From positions 108,368,442 to 108,432,441 of the forward strand of contig OZ021722.1 of assembly GCA_963978545.1 (NCBI GenBank): a stretch of 64,000 bases of DNA, given 5' to 3'. Shown one piece after another: positions 22,650 through 34,048 of this stretch. Numbering within the stretch: the first letter of the stretch is position 1; every line of letters starts with the position of its first letter. Source of the DNA: Linyphia triangularis. Lineage: Eukaryota > Arthropoda > Arachnida > Araneae > Linyphiidae. The notes under the pieces are model-generated. The model saw only the letters and a list, made by a program, of their open reading frames with translations. It ran no database searches and was not told the DNA's origin. The translations under genes and the position numbers were made by a program.

Positions 22650-23321
22650 TGTTACGAATTTTTGTATATTTGTAAATATTTCGTAGTGTTAATTTTGTAA
22701 ATAGTAAAATTTATGTACATTTCGCATAAGGCAGTGCAATAGTTCGTCGTTAATTTGTTTCCCTACAATGAGTCCCTTGATGCTTGATAACGGGTTTTAC
22801 AAAGGTAACTCTGGGAAGCGAGTTTCAAGGGGCAAGACATTTAACATTATGGTAATGGGAATCTCGCCAAATTGGCAATGGTTTTGGCGACTAATTTTTG
22901 TCGCCAAATTTGGTGACATTTTCGGTCCCCTTGTACATGTATAGGACTTTTCGACTACAATCTGGAAAGTTCTCCAAATGTCTACCTCTAGGAGTTTCAA
23001 GAAGGTTCACGTAAGTTCACCTCCCCTATAAAAGCTCAGGGAGCGGGTGATGGAGTCAGTTCTTGGATTTTGAGTCACTGAATTAGTTGACTGGAGATAC
23101 TGAGCGAACTGTATTGCATTGTCTTTTGCGGCGATTTAGCAGTTGTTATCAAGTTTTTAACTGCTGTTTTGTGCTCTATTGAGGTGAAAAGAGCTGTATT
23201 GTGTCTACTAGAACGAGAAGTTCTGGAGCTGTAAGAGAACTGTGAAGAGTTATTTTGGAATAAATTTCTGCAAGTTTTGATCAGCTTTGGCTTCAAATCT
23301 TTCGAACCCGTCCACGCAACA
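22650..23321 (+). repeat. Left LTR
   Basis: 672 bp, TGTTACGAAT to CACGCAACA. The TATA box TATAAAA is at 23027-23033 and the AATAAA signal at 23259-23264. It differs from the right LTR by scattered substitutions plus a rearranged TTGGCGA block at about 22866-22920. Confidence 0.93.
23027..23033 (+). promoter_or_regulatory. LTR TATA box
   Basis: TATAAAA preceded by a C-rich CTCCCC. Transcription would start roughly 30 nt downstream and define the U3/R border. The same box is in the right LTR at 28775-28781. Confidence 0.7.
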
Positions 23322-23323
23322 AC

Positions 23324-23342
23324 TGGTGTCAGAAGTGGGATT
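23324..23342 (+). other. Primer binding site, tRNA-Leu type
   Basis: TGGTGTCAGAAGTGGGATT, 2 nt after the LTR end, is complementary to the 3' end of animal tRNA-Leu (ending CCCACTTCTGACACCA). The tRNA match is from memory of conserved tRNA-Leu(CAA) sequences. The gag ATG follows 3 nt later. Confidence 0.8.
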
Positions 23343-23345
23343 TGA

Positions 23346-24512
23346 ATGCCGATAACCAGAGCAATGGCAGAACAAGAGGACAAATTTCAACAGCTTTTTG
23401 CTTTCATGCAAGAGATGGAGAAGAAAATGTCCAAAGGGCAAGAAGAGATGAAGAAAGAGATGTTCTCTGGCAAAGAAGAGATGAAGAAGGAAATATCCGA
23501 AGAGCGAGAAGAAATGAAAGCGAGTCAAGAAGAAATGAAAGCGGCCCAGCAGGAAATGCAGAAGAATATTACTGCGATCTCTGCCGGACAGGAGGAATTA
23601 AAGGGTCATCTTTTAGCAACTATGGAAGAAAGCGTGAAACAAATAGAAGACAAATTTGAAGGCAAATTCGAGAATGTCGAAAAGAAGTTTATTAATTTAG
23701 GGAAGAAGATAGAGATTCTGGAAAAGAAGAATCTAGAAGAAAATTTGGATGAGATAGAAGAAAAGATAGACCAAATGTTAGAGAAGAGACTGTCGAGCAG
23801 AACTCTTTCGGAAGATTTGAAATGTGTACCAGTCACCTCCCGACCTTCATTCAAGCTTTCGACTTACGATGGAAAATCTTCCTGGCAAGTGTATAAGACC
23901 CAATTCACAATTGTCGCCAACGCCAACGGATGGGACTCCGTGACAAAAGCCTGCCAGTTAGCTGCATCTCTGCGAGCTGCAGATATACTACAAACACTTT
24001 CCGAAGAGCAACGCTTGGACTTCAACGCACTCTCAAGTGCATTAGAACTGCGGTTTGGCGAAAAATGTATGAAAGACTACAGCAGGCTGCAGTTGAAATC
24101 TCGCCAACAGAAGCCTACCGAAACACTCCAGGAGTCCGCCACGGATGTTGAAAGGCTCTCCCATCTCGCCTTTTCAGACTGCCCCGCTGAAACGAGAGAA
24201 ATCCTGTCTCTACAGTACTTCGTCGATGGCATCAGGGATGTAGAGATACAGAAGGCCCTACGAATGGCAGATGTCAAGGATTTAAAAAGTGCTTTAGTAT
24301 ATGCCATGAAGTACGAGGCAGCCCAGCAAGCAACTCGTAGAGAACGCCATCCTATCAGGACTGCTACTATACAGGAGCCAGAACACCTAATTGCTGCTCG
24401 TCTGGATGAATTGCAAAGACAAGTCAGTAACTTGAGACGAAATACTCCGGAAAAGAAGCAGAGCCTGAAGTGCTGGAACTGTGGAGGCGAGGGCCACATA
24501 CGGAGAAACTGA
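23346..24512 (+). pseudogene. gag: gag polyprotein (truncated at the zinc knuckle)
   Basis: 388 codons. Residues about 8-155 form a long charged heptad region rich in EEMKK repeats, probably coiled coil. Residues about 165-340 are the retrotransposon gag capsid-like domain, from PSFKLSTYDGKSSWQVYKTQ to YAMKYEAAQQ. The end has a CCHC knuckle CWNCGGEGHIRRN in which the codon for the last Cys position is a TGA stop (24510-24512). The frame continues open past this stop into protease, so gag and protease were probably one frame originally. The role would be particle assembly and RNA binding. Confidence 0.88.
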
Positions 24513-25010
24513 CGATCCCGCCAAGACACTGGAGCTAAAACCGCTCCCAGAAGGGAGGAGGGAAGCCATCTCGCCAGGCGAAGGTTGCCAGTTGTTGAGA
24601 AGCCCCATTTTAGAGCTCTGCAAATTTCTGCGATGAGTGGCGGCAGTAATGGACTCTTCATCATGGGACACATAAATAGAGTTCCCTGCAATATGATCAT
24701 CTATACTGGAGCCAATGTGACCATCATCCGGAAAGATTTGGCTCAACAACTGGATGGAAGACTAATCTGGACGCCGTCCTGCGTTACCCTCCAAACTGTA
24801 TCCGGCGATAAAATCAACATCCATGGAAAACTGAATATCAACATCACGTTCGGGAGTGCTTCTTATCATCACACGGCATATGTGGCGGACATTATGGACA
24901 CTTGTATACTCGGACTGGACTTTTTAAGGAAATATAATTTTTCCTTAGACTTTAAAAACAATGAGCTGCATTCAGTTTCTGAAGACAGCGTTATTTGGAA
25001 TCAAAGATAG
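24513..25010 (+). pseudogene. pro: Aspartic protease segment (active-site Asp lost)
   Basis: Same frame as gag. The retropepsin motif, normally D-T-G-A, reads YTGANVTIIRKDL because codon 24702-24704 is TAT. The ILGLDFL motif that follows the active site in this family is at about 24909-24929. The frame closes at TAG 25008-25010, while the homologous reading continues in the +1 frame, so a small indel lies near 24990-25010. The protease would be inactive. Confidence 0.85.
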
Positions 25011-26571
25011 TGAAGTTAAATCCGTACATCAAATAATAGCTCAAAATGACATCACATTACCCGCAAGAACAGAATTATTACTTCCTGGAAATGTAGCTGA
25101 AGATAAAAGTTTCCGATATGGCATAATGGAGTACCCTGAAAATCACAACAGCCTCAAAGGAGTACTGGTGGCTTTAACTCTCGTCGACCTTTCAAGGACT
25201 GCCATTCCTGTGAGGGTTGCCAATGTGACTGATAAAGCGAAAGTCATAAAGAAAGGGGAAGTGTTAGCCACATGTGCTCCAGTAACTTGCATAAATCGAA
25301 ATAGAAATCCTCCAGTCGCTGTGTCTTCAGAGAACTTAACATCAGAGCTACTGCAGAATGCACCGTTAAACAAAGTAGAAAGAAATGCTGCACAACTGGT
25401 CATCCAAGAATTCCAAGATGTCTTTTCCCGCAACACTTCGGATGTCGGACGAACAAGTTTGACGCAGCATAGAATTGATACAGGAGACCACCCACCTATC
25501 AAGCAACACCCAAGACGACTACCGTTTGCTAAACAGGAAGAGGTAGGAAGACTCTTAAAGGAAATGCAAGATAGCGACGTGATTGAACCATCAGCCAGCC
25601 CTTGGGCCTCTCCCATCGTCCTGGTTCGGAAGAAGGATGGTTCAACTAGATTTTGCGTCGATTATCGGAGGTTGAACGATATCACGAAGAAGGACAGCTA
25701 CCCTCTTCCCAGAATTGATGACACTCTGGACATTCTTTCTAGAAACAAGTGGTTTTCGACATTATACTTAAAGAGTGAATATTGGCAGGTTGAGATACAC
25801 CCTGATGATAAAGAGAAGACAGTATTCACAACCGGGCAAGGACTTTGGCAGTTCAAGGTGATGCCATTTGGATTATGCAATGCTCCAGCAACATTCGAAC
25901 GCCTCATGGAAACAGTGCTAAGAGGTCTTTCCTACGAAGCCTGTCTCGTTTACCTCGATGACATTATTATCGTGGGGCGAAGTTTCGAGGAACATCTTGA
26001 AAATTTTAGGAAGGTACTGCGGAAATTAAAAGATGCCAACCTGAAGTTAAGTCCGGCCAAATGCAAGTTATTCCGACATGAAGTGACCTACCTCGGACAT
26101 GTCATCTCTGCCGAGGGTGTACGCATAGATCCAGAAAAAGTGTCGGCAGTTAAAGAGTGGAGATGCCCCAAAGATGTACATCAGTTGAGGAGTTTCCTGG
26201 GGCTTTGCACCTACTATAGACGATTCGTGAAGGACTTTTCTTACATCGCAAGACCCCTTCACAGACTGACAGAGAGCAAGCAAAAATTCTTGTGGACGAA
26301 AGACTGTGAGGATGCATTTGACCAACTGAAGGAGGCTTTAACATCTGCACCTATCCTGACGTATCCTCAGCCTGATAAACAATTAATTCTTGACACGGAC
26401 GCGAGTAACGAGAGTGTCGGTGCTGTTTTGTCCCAAGAAATAGACGGCCAAGAACAAGTCGTAGCATATTGGAGTAAGTGCCTATCTAAACCGGAGAGGA
26501 ATTACTGTGTCATCAGGAAAGAGTTGCTCGACTCTCTCGAGAGAGCATTTCCCTCATTACGTCTACGGTAG
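24961..26571 (+). pseudogene. pol: Reverse transcriptase and start of RNase H (catalytic Asp lost)
   Basis: A 536-codon frame. The start shown is only the first in-frame ATG after a frameshift. Reverse transcriptase runs from the IDTGDHPP and SPWASPIVLVRKKDGS region through FGLCNAPATFERLM and VYLDDIIIVGRSFEEHL, whose YLDD is intact. In motif A the usual Asp is Tyr (codon 25765-25767, context STLYLKSEYWQVEI), which should abolish polymerisation. RNase H begins at LILDTDASNESVGAVLSQ. The frame breaks after ERNYCVIRKELL near 26530. Confidence 0.93.
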
Positions 26572-26944
26572 GAAATTCCTGCTCCGTATGGATCATGCAT
26601 CGTTGACCTGGCTTCTAAATTTCAAGAATCCTGAAGGTCAGATAGCTAGATGGATAGAGAGACTCCAAGAGTATGACATCGATATCCATCATTGGAAAGG
26701 ATCATCAGATGGAAACGCAGATGCCCTGTCTAGGAAACCCTGCCCAGAGAGCTGCCGATATTGTTCCAGAGTTGAAGCGAGTTACGGGCTGATCAATCCG
26801 GGAATACGCCAGGTTACATCTTCAACAACTTTGAATCCAGACCCGTGGAGTGACGGAGAAGTCAGAAAAGACCAATTGGGAGATCCTGACATCAAGCCTT
26901 TAATCGATTTAAAGGAGTCTTCGAATGCGACACCTACTTGGTAG
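26507..26944 (+). pseudogene. pol: RNase H C-terminal part and linker
   Basis: After a frameshift near 26530 the homologous reading resumes with HYVYGRKFLLRMDHASLTWL and IHHWKGSSDGNADALSRKPC, the end of RNase H and the connection towards integrase. A premature TAG at 26942-26944 ends it. The same frame then continues with integrase-linker sequence to a TAA at 27146. Confidence 0.85.
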
Positions 26945-28134
26945 GACATTTCCACCTTTAGTCCTACGACAAATCAATATTGGGCCCTCTGGGACTCCCT
27001 CCATATTCGAAACGGCGTGCTGTACCGGAAGTTCGAATCTGATGATGGAAAGACATCCCGATGGCAACTATTACTTCCAAGATCCCGAGTCCCAGACGTT
27101 CTTAAAGAACTTCATAGTAGTCCAGGCCTGGAGGCCACTTCGGAGTAAAGAAGACGTTGCAAAGAGTTCGAGAGCGATTCTATTGGAGTAAGGCGAGGGC
27201 TGACGTGAAGTGGTGCCGATCATGTGATGCCTGTGCAGCCCGGAAAGGACCGAAAAAACGCAGTCGAGGAAAACTGCAACGTTACAACGTGGGAGCTTCT
27301 TTTGAACGGATTGCGTTTGACATCTTGGGACCACTACCACGATCTGCTGACGGCAACAGATACATCCTTGTTGTCATGGATTATTTTACGAAGTGGCCCG
27401 AAGCGTATCCTATCCCTGATCAGGAGGCTACCACTGTTGCAGAGGTAATGGTTCAGAGCTGGATTTCCAGATTTGGAGTGCCTCTTCAGTTACATTCTGA
27501 TCAAGGAAGAAATTTTACCTCTGCTGTAATGAAAGGACTTTGTGATCTACTTGGCATTGACAAAACACAGCCGACGCCTTTACACCCACAGTCGGATGGC
27601 ATGGTGGAGAGGTTTAACAGAACCATCCTCAATAACCTCTCACTGATGGTTTCAAGAAACCAACAGGACTGGGATCAGAAGTTACCTTTGTTTCTTCTGG
27701 CCTATCGCAGCGCTATCCACGAGACTACCGGCTATTCCCCATCCCAGATGCTCTTCGGTCGTAAACTTCGTCTGCCGTGTGATCTGTTGTTTGGCCGCCC
27801 TCCAGATGCACATTCATCGCCAGAGGAGTAAGTCGAGGATCTTCAGGCACGGTTTGAAGATGTGCACAATTTTGCCCGAGAGCGAATCCACTTGGCGACG
27901 GATAAGATAAAGACCAGATACGACACGAAGGCTACATGACATCAATTCCACGAAGGTGACAAGGTTTGGTTCTGGAACCCGAAACGACAAAAAGGACTTT
28001 CTCCCAAACTTCAGTCTCACTGGGATGGCCATTACTCAGTCTTCAACCGGCTGAATGATGTCGTGGTCCGAATACGTAAGTCACCAAATTCTAAACCTAG
28101 AGTCGTTCATTACGTGTTAGCCCATAGTCATTAG
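26945..28134 (+). pseudogene. pol: Integrase segment
   Basis: It begins with linker sequence (WALWDSLHIRNGVLYRKF). The zinc-binding HHCC region spans a frameshift near 27130, with CRSCDACAARK downstream. The catalytic core has FDILGPLP (first Asp), LHSDQGRNF (second Asp) and DGMVERFNR (Glu), so the D,D-35-E triad is intact. Premature stops at 27829 (TAA) and 27937 (TGA) interrupt the C-terminal domain, which continues with FHEGDKVWFWNP to a TAG at 28132-28134. Confidence 0.9.
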
Positions 28135-28394
28135 CCTCTCACTAAGGCCATAGTTTGTAATCCATCTAATGTACAAAGTGTATATAGTTATTAAGACTAT
28201 GGTCACATGTGTATATAAATTTTTACGTTTATTGTTTATTTATTTATTCAGTAATGTTTCTGTCTTTAAATTAGTAAGTGTAGTAAGTTTCATAGTTTAG
28301 TTATGAACACAGGGTGTTTGCTATTGCATTGAAAGTGAGCCTTCTTTCCAGGAACTGTACTGCCCGGGACGTGCAGTCCTTGGGAGGGGAGCAA
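28135..28394 (+). other. 3' internal non-coding region and polypurine tract
   Basis: No env-like frame is present. The purine-rich GGGAGGGGAG directly before the right LTR (28382-28391) is the likely plus-strand primer. Confidence 0.7.
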
Positions 28395-29070
28395 CGTTAT
28401 GAATTTTTGTATATTTGTAAATATTTCGTAGTGTTAATTTTGTAAATAGTAAAATTCATGTACATTTCGCATAAGGCAGTGCAATAGTTCGTCGTTAATT
28501 TGTTTCCCTGCAATGAGTCCCTTGATGCTTGATAACGGGTTTTACAGAGGTAACTCTGGGAAGCGAGTTTCAAGGGGCAGGGCATTTAACATTATGGTAA
28601 TGGGAATCTAGCCAAATTGGCGAGAAATCGCCAAATGTCGCCAAACTTGGACGACAAAAAACGACATTTTCGGTCCCCATGTACATGTATAGGACTTTTC
28701 GACTACAATCTGGAAAGTTCTCCAAATGTCTACCTCTAGGAGTTTCAAGAAGGTTCACGTAAGTTCACCTCCCCTATAAAAGCTCAGGGAGCGGGTGACG
28801 GAGTCAGTTCTTGGATTTTGAGTCACTGAATTAGTTGACTGGAGATACTGAGCGAACTGTATTGCATTGTCTTTTGCGGCGATTTAGCAGTTGTTGTCAA
28901 GTTTTTAACTGCTGTTTTGTGCTCTATTGAGGTGAAAAGAGCTGTATTGTGTCTACTAGAACGAGAAGTTCTGGAGCTGTAAGAGAACTGTGAAGAGTTA
29001 TTTTGGAATAAATTTCTGCAAGTTTTGATCTGGTTTGGCTTCAAATCTTTCGAAACCCGTCCACGCAACA
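28395..29070 (+). repeat. Right LTR
   Basis: 676 bp. The first base is C instead of T (CGTTATGAAT), so the terminal TG is lost. AATAAA is at 29007-29012. Outside the TTGGCGA block it differs from the left LTR at only a handful of positions. Confidence 0.93.
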
Positions 29071-29099
29071 ATATTTTTAATTCTACCCCCCCCCCCACC

Positions 29100-29347
29100 C
29101 TAATATTTGTCCATTTATGTTCCAAATCAGGGCGGTAATGAAAAAATATTCCGTAAATTACACTTTTAACGATTACCACCACAACTTTCCGGGGAAATGG
29201 CGCCAAAATATGGATGATTGGGGAAACGTGCCTTCAGAACAAAGAAAATTTCCCCGATTTTCACGAAAGTTTAAAACTTCCAGACATTTCCCCGATTTTT
29301 TCCAGAATCAGAAAGTTTCCTGATTTCCAGGTTCTGTGGCCACTTTG
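29100..29347. repeat. Right-end fragment of a GTGGCCAC-family element
   Basis: It ends CCAGGTTCTGTGGCCACTTTG, as in 34497-34860, with CCGGGGAAATGGCGCCAAAATA and CATTTCCCCGATTTT shared. The left terminus is absent. The retrotransposon inserted just to the left. Confidence 0.6.
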
Positions 29348-30144
29348 CAACTTATTTAAAGCTCTGATTCAGCACGTTTTCTCAGTCTGAAGATTAGTCT
29401 AAAGGCATTGTTGCAATTATTTTTCGACTACTCTTCTAATTTCAATGAGTTTTTTCCCTTTTTTGGCAAACCATGTTTTTAATGGACTTTTTCCAAATTA
29501 AAATACTCATTGTTTTTTGCTAAAAAGCAAACTTTTTCAGTATTAATGTCACTGCTCAAATCATCAATCGTACATTTTTTTCACTTCAGAGACAGAAATA
29601 TAATGCTCTAGAATGAAACAAACCATTTAATTTTTTTTCTGCAAAATACATTTTATTTAGTTATAATACTACATTTAAATTTATCACATCGTAAACTCAA
29701 TTTTATACAAAGCACATGTTAATTATACAATGTTTTAATTGATATTTAGAATGTTGGAAATAGTATTAATTCCAACATTAAATTCTATAAAAACTCAACG
29801 TAAATTAATTTTCGAACAGTTTAGTTTAGACAAATCGTTTAGAACCAACATAAATTATAACTTTCAATTATTTATGGTACATGACAATCTCATAAGAAAG
29901 GAATAAAAAAAATATCACTGATATATGTAGCTATGTTCTTAAACTGAATCAAGAATAAGGAAACTTAACCAACAAAATGATGAATAGGGCCGCCCAACCC
30001 CATGGTTATCAAATACAGTGTTTAATGAAATCATAAATTTATGACATTTAAGCATTTTTTTTAAAAAAGGCATTTTTAAATCAAATATTTTTTGTTGTTA
30101 AAATTTTGATAAATGATAATATATTGAGTTAAGTAATAATAATA

Positions 30145-30179
<35 letters not shown>

Positions 30180-30464
30180 GAGCTTAAAAGATAAAAAAAT
30201 GACTTGAATGCAAATACATATAGAAGACATTATAGTGGATTTGTATAGGAACAATAGTTTTTTTTTTTTTACGGACTAGAGTGATAATAATAGAAAAAAA
30301 ATACAGATTGGACACCTGACCACTGTCAAGAAGAAGAGGATAAGTACCTTGGAATTATTAATGTAAAAGCTATTACAATGGTTAGAAAATTTAATATTGG
30401 TTGATAGTTGTTTAACCTTATTCCATATTGGCCAACTATAACTACAACAAACTATTGCTATTAT
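29348..30464. other. AT-rich intergenic stretch
   Basis: No gene seen. There is an (AAT)n microsatellite at about 30135-30179 and a short imperfect palindrome near 29752-29785. Confidence 0.5.
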
Positions 30465-30980
30465 TAGGGATGGGATTGTCAAAAAAGCAAAAAGATTGAA
30501 ATCATATGCGGGCAAAAAATTGTACCATAGTTTATGCACGAAAGATGTTTTAAAAATGCAGAAATGATTGGCCAGAGAGCAAAAATGCAGTCCAAAGATT
30601 CGTAAAAAAAAGCATGCGGAAGAGACGATATCCAAAAAGTTGCTAAAAAAGCTTGCGGAAGGTACACAATATACAAAAATTCGAAGAAAGAAAAAAAAAA
30701 AGCATGTAGAAGGGATGATTTACCAATTTTAAAGATGAAATGAAATTTCTCACACTGTAAAATAATTACATTTCAAATACTTGAGAAGAAATTAATTCAA
30801 TCACATCCGAAGTGTATCCTGGTAGCCAAGCACTTGTGAAGTAATCTGCGAGGAAAGGGAGCGAAGAAAGAAAATCTTTCGCAACACAAAAATTATACTT
30901 TTCGTGGGAAAAGCCGATTCAGATTGGAAAAAACGCGATCCTCGAAACTGGGACAAAAAGGCGGGAAAATCTCACCCCTG
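30465..30980. mobile_element. Decayed CAGGGGTGA-family element
   Basis: The left end TAGGGATGGGATTGTCAAAA resembles the left end of 43601-45045, and the right end AAAATCTCACCCCTG resembles the right ends of 5115-6235 and 43601-45045. Target duplications are not convincing (TATTAT and CATTGT). Confidence 0.5.
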
Positions 30981-31783
30981 CATTGTATACTTTTATAGCC
31001 ATTTACTTAGCATTCCTGTTCTACACTTTTGCCGCATGTACAATTATACACAAACAGCGCCAGAGCGTGGATGGTGTCGTACTTGCCATTATCGTCTGCA
31101 CGTTTTGTTGGTAGCAATGGTCCTGAATCAAAGGAGATTGCCCCACTGTAGCGGCATCTAAACGATATTTTGGGAAACTGGCATTTCTGTTATTGCAATT
31201 GGTTTTGGGCAGGGAAATTATTTTTTAAAGCAGAAATAGTTCTGTAATTAAGTTGGAACAAAATTTATAAATATTTAAATATCGTAAATATAATAATTGA
31301 ATGTAAATGAAAAATACATATTAGTTTAATTTTATAGTTAAGTATCTAAATGCTTCATTTGAAAATATTTAAGAGGATTCAAAATCATATACCCAACTTT
31401 TTTATTTTTATAGTACAAAAATTTGTTGGTTCCATTATTCATTGCGAGTTTAAAAAAAAAAAGTAAAATAAATAATTTTTTTTTTCCTGCTGTTAAAAAA
31501 AAGTTTAATAACATACTACTCTCCTCTCTGTTAGGAATATTTTATTCACAAATATAACAATAATAAATAAAAAAAAAAATCTGGAATATTTTTACAAATA
31601 AATGTAACACTATCAGATTTATAAGTATCTTTTTAATTCTTTCCAAAAATTAAATTGTTATTTTTTTAATATTCTTTAGAAAATTGACCGGTTTTTAAGT
31701 TTGAGAATATTTTTAATTAATTTCCTATTCTTAACTCTATTTTAGGTACAGGTACATTCGTTTTTGAAATACATGTCATTATA
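30981..31783. other. Intergenic stretch, no gene recognised
   Basis: A segment of somewhat higher GC at about 30990-31170 (AGCGCCAGAGCGTGGATGG) is followed by very AT-rich sequence. The 85-codon plus frame at 30904-31161 has no recognisable domain and overlaps the transposon end. Confidence 0.35.
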
Positions 31784-31832
31784 CATGGTTCCCATTAAAA
31801 TCATAGATTGAAAATAAATGACTTTTCAAGAC

Positions 31833-32024
31833 CTAAATAATATTTTTAAGGACCTTCGAAAATTTGTTTTCATGCATCAGGTCTTTAAAGTGTGACTTTA
31901 CAGCTGCTTTGCCCAGAGAGCTAATATCAAAACCTTTCATGCACAATTTGCATTTTGCCCTATAAAAAGACTTTGATGATGCGCTTTGATTTTTTGGCTC
32001 ACAAAACGTAAACACTAATCTCAC
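31833..32024 (-). pseudogene. BED-type zinc-finger fragment
   Basis: 63 codons reading YRAKCKLCMKGFDISSLGKA then AVKSHFKDLMHENKF. This is a C-x2-C...H-x4-5-H BED-like finger of the kind found at the N-terminus of hAT-type transposases. No transposase core is attached. It is a fragment, not an independent gene. Confidence 0.6.
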
Positions 32025-32040
32025 ATGTTTGTCTCATAGA

Positions 32041-32466
32041 CAGGGTTCCCACTCAAATCACAGAATGAAAATCAATGACTTTTCAATGACTTTTAAGGAC
32101 CTAATTAATGTTTTTAAGGACCTATCAAAATTCGTTTTCAGGCATCATATCAGTATTTCAATTTTTAATAAAGTATATTCTACCAAAAAAGTTAAAGTTG
32201 GTGGATGCGCAATACAAATATGTCGGGGGAAATTTTGATACGGTGCAGATAAGTGGCGGTCACGTGCGGATAGCAAGTCTGAGTTGTATTTTTATAAATT
32301 TTGCAGCTGAACAACATCTGTAAAAATTAAGAACTTTTAAGGACCTCTAAGCATTTTCAATGACTTTTAAGCACCTCTAAGCATTTTCAAGCACTTTCAA
32401 GGCCTTGAAAACAAGTTAAAAAATATTAAGCACTTTTAATGACTTTCAATGACCGTGGGAACCCTG
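32041..32466. mobile_element. MITE, CAGGGTTCCCAC family (copy 2, nested)
   Basis: The ends are CAGGGTTCCCACTCAAATCA and GACCGTGGGAACCCTG. Flanks CATAGA and CATAAA are a 6-bp target duplication with one change. The left breakpoint of the 3.1-kb tandem duplication (32277) falls inside it. Confidence 0.8.
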
Positions 32467-33170
32467 CATAAAGTACAGTGTGTACCTAAAACCATTCAAC
32501 TTCTACTCCACCAAGCAGCAAATACGAGCCAAACGATGCACAAATTTATACATAATACAAACATACCAAAGCAATTTGGTGTGGTGTAGATACGTGACAA
32601 AAATAACGGACTTTGAAAGAAGCATTTTCAAGTAATTTTAAGGACTGGAAAACCATTCAAAAAATATGAAGCACTTTTAATGACCGTGGGAACCCTGGTA
32701 TAGACAGGGTAAAAAGAATATTTTTAATGATAAGTAAAAAGTCATAACAACTTGAGTAGCGACATAGATATTTTTTAAATGAAGTCATAACTTAAAACCA
32801 GGGAAGCATGCAACTTCTTATATTAAACTAGGACTGTGTCGCCTTCAAATCAGAAAAGATTTAAATGTGTTTTTTTTTAAAGTTTTTTTTTAAATGTCAT
32901 AACTTTAAAAGTTACTTCAGACTCTTCTGTCTTCCAAGTTCAACATTACTTCTTAACAAATTATTGACATTAAATTAATCTCTTAAAAAATTTACCTTAA
33001 ACACTTAATCTTAAAATACTTATACTTAATTACAGAAATATAATTATAAAACTTTGTTAATCAGAACACTTTAAGGAACACAAAACACTTTTACTGTAGC
33101 CATTACCATTGCATTGATTTTCCAGATAAATAATTTTAAGTCTTCTAATTAACAATAAAATCATTGATGC

Positions 33171-33807
33171 GACTGCATGCTTAGGTACCCCATCGAAAGT
33201 CATTCTAAATTTTTTATGGAATGTGGAGAAAAGTTGGTAGATTACGAATTTACTGGTCTGCCGAGGCAAAAATGGCCGAAACTGGTCAACAACCTACTTT
33301 GAATGAGTTGAACTAAATCCGATAGCCAAATATGTCATAACTTGCCAGAAAATGAACCCACTTTTTCGTCTGGTAACCAATCGCTCTTTGATTTTCAATG
33401 AAGAAAGGCGCAGACGATTTCTGATCTCTGGGTCGGAAAACTAGCATATTTTAAAAGTAAACCAAATTGACGATATCAGTGACGTAATATTTATTGCCAA
33501 CTTGGCTCATTTCTAAAAGAAGTAAGAAGGCTGTCGCCAGGTATCTGAATCGTCTGCATCCTTCTTAATTGAAAATCAAAGAGCAAAGGGTTACCAAAGC
33601 AGTTACCAAATAAAAAGAATGCTTATTATTTGGCAAGTTATGGCATATTTGGTAATCGGATTTAGTTGAATTCATTCAAGTCGATTTTTTACCAGTTTCG
33701 GCCATTTTTGCCACGGCAGACCAGTGGATTCATAATCTACTAACTTTTCTCCACATTCTATAAAAAAATTCAGAATGAGGTTCTATGGAGTACCTAAACA
33801 TGCAGTC
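33171..33807. repeat. Foldback element with arms of about 260 bp (unit 1)
   Basis: It starts GACTGCATGCTTAGGTACC and ends GTACCTAAACATGCAGTC. Within it CTTTGATTTTCAATGAAGAAA pairs imperfectly with TTCTTAATTGAAAATCAAAG around a loop of about 110 bp. Non-coding. Confidence 0.8.
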
Positions 33808-34048
33808 ACCTCTCGGACTATTATATCAGTCACCTCGTCTTATTATTTACACCAATACAGATTCCTCATCCATCCCTCTATTTTACTTTCAAGGATTGGA
33901 CTTTTTAAAATGATATGTTTGAAAAAGTAAATACTATTAACAATCACTGATATACTAAAGCTGGGGTAGTGTAAAATTAAAATATGTGCTTAAGGTGAGA
34001 TTGTGTATGTTGGAATACCATTTGTCCAAGCTTAAAGAAACCATTTAG

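Larger units (their letters stand above)
22650..29070 (+). mobile_element. Full-length, inactive Ty3/gypsy LTR retrotransposon (412/mdg1-like)
   Basis: 6.4 kb with two LTRs, tRNA-Leu primer site, gag, protease, reverse transcriptase, RNase H and integrase in Ty3/gypsy order, and a purine tract; there is no env. A 4-bp target duplication ATAT flanks it (22646-22649, 29071-29074). Coding is broken by premature stops at 24510, 26942, 27829 and 27937, by frameshifts near 25000, 26530 and 27130, and by substitutions of catalytic aspartates in protease and reverse transcriptase. It cannot move by its own proteins. Confidence 0.95.
31784..32697. mobile_element. CAGGGTTCCCAC-family element with BED-finger remnant, split by a nested MITE
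   Basis: The left end is CATGGTTCCCATTAAAATCA and the right end GACCGTGGGAACCCTG. A younger member of the same terminal family (32041-32466) sits inside. The part left of the nested MITE encodes a BED-like finger on the minus strand. This ties the otherwise non-coding MITE family to a zinc-finger transposase source. Confidence 0.6.

Noticed and set aside
24077..24700. 207-codon minus-strand frame opposite gag
   Set aside because: Shadow of the gag/protease region; no domain and opposite to a recognised coding strand.
28135..28394. Possible env gene downstream of integrase
   Set aside because: Only about 260 bp of non-coding sequence and a purine tract separate integrase from the right LTR.
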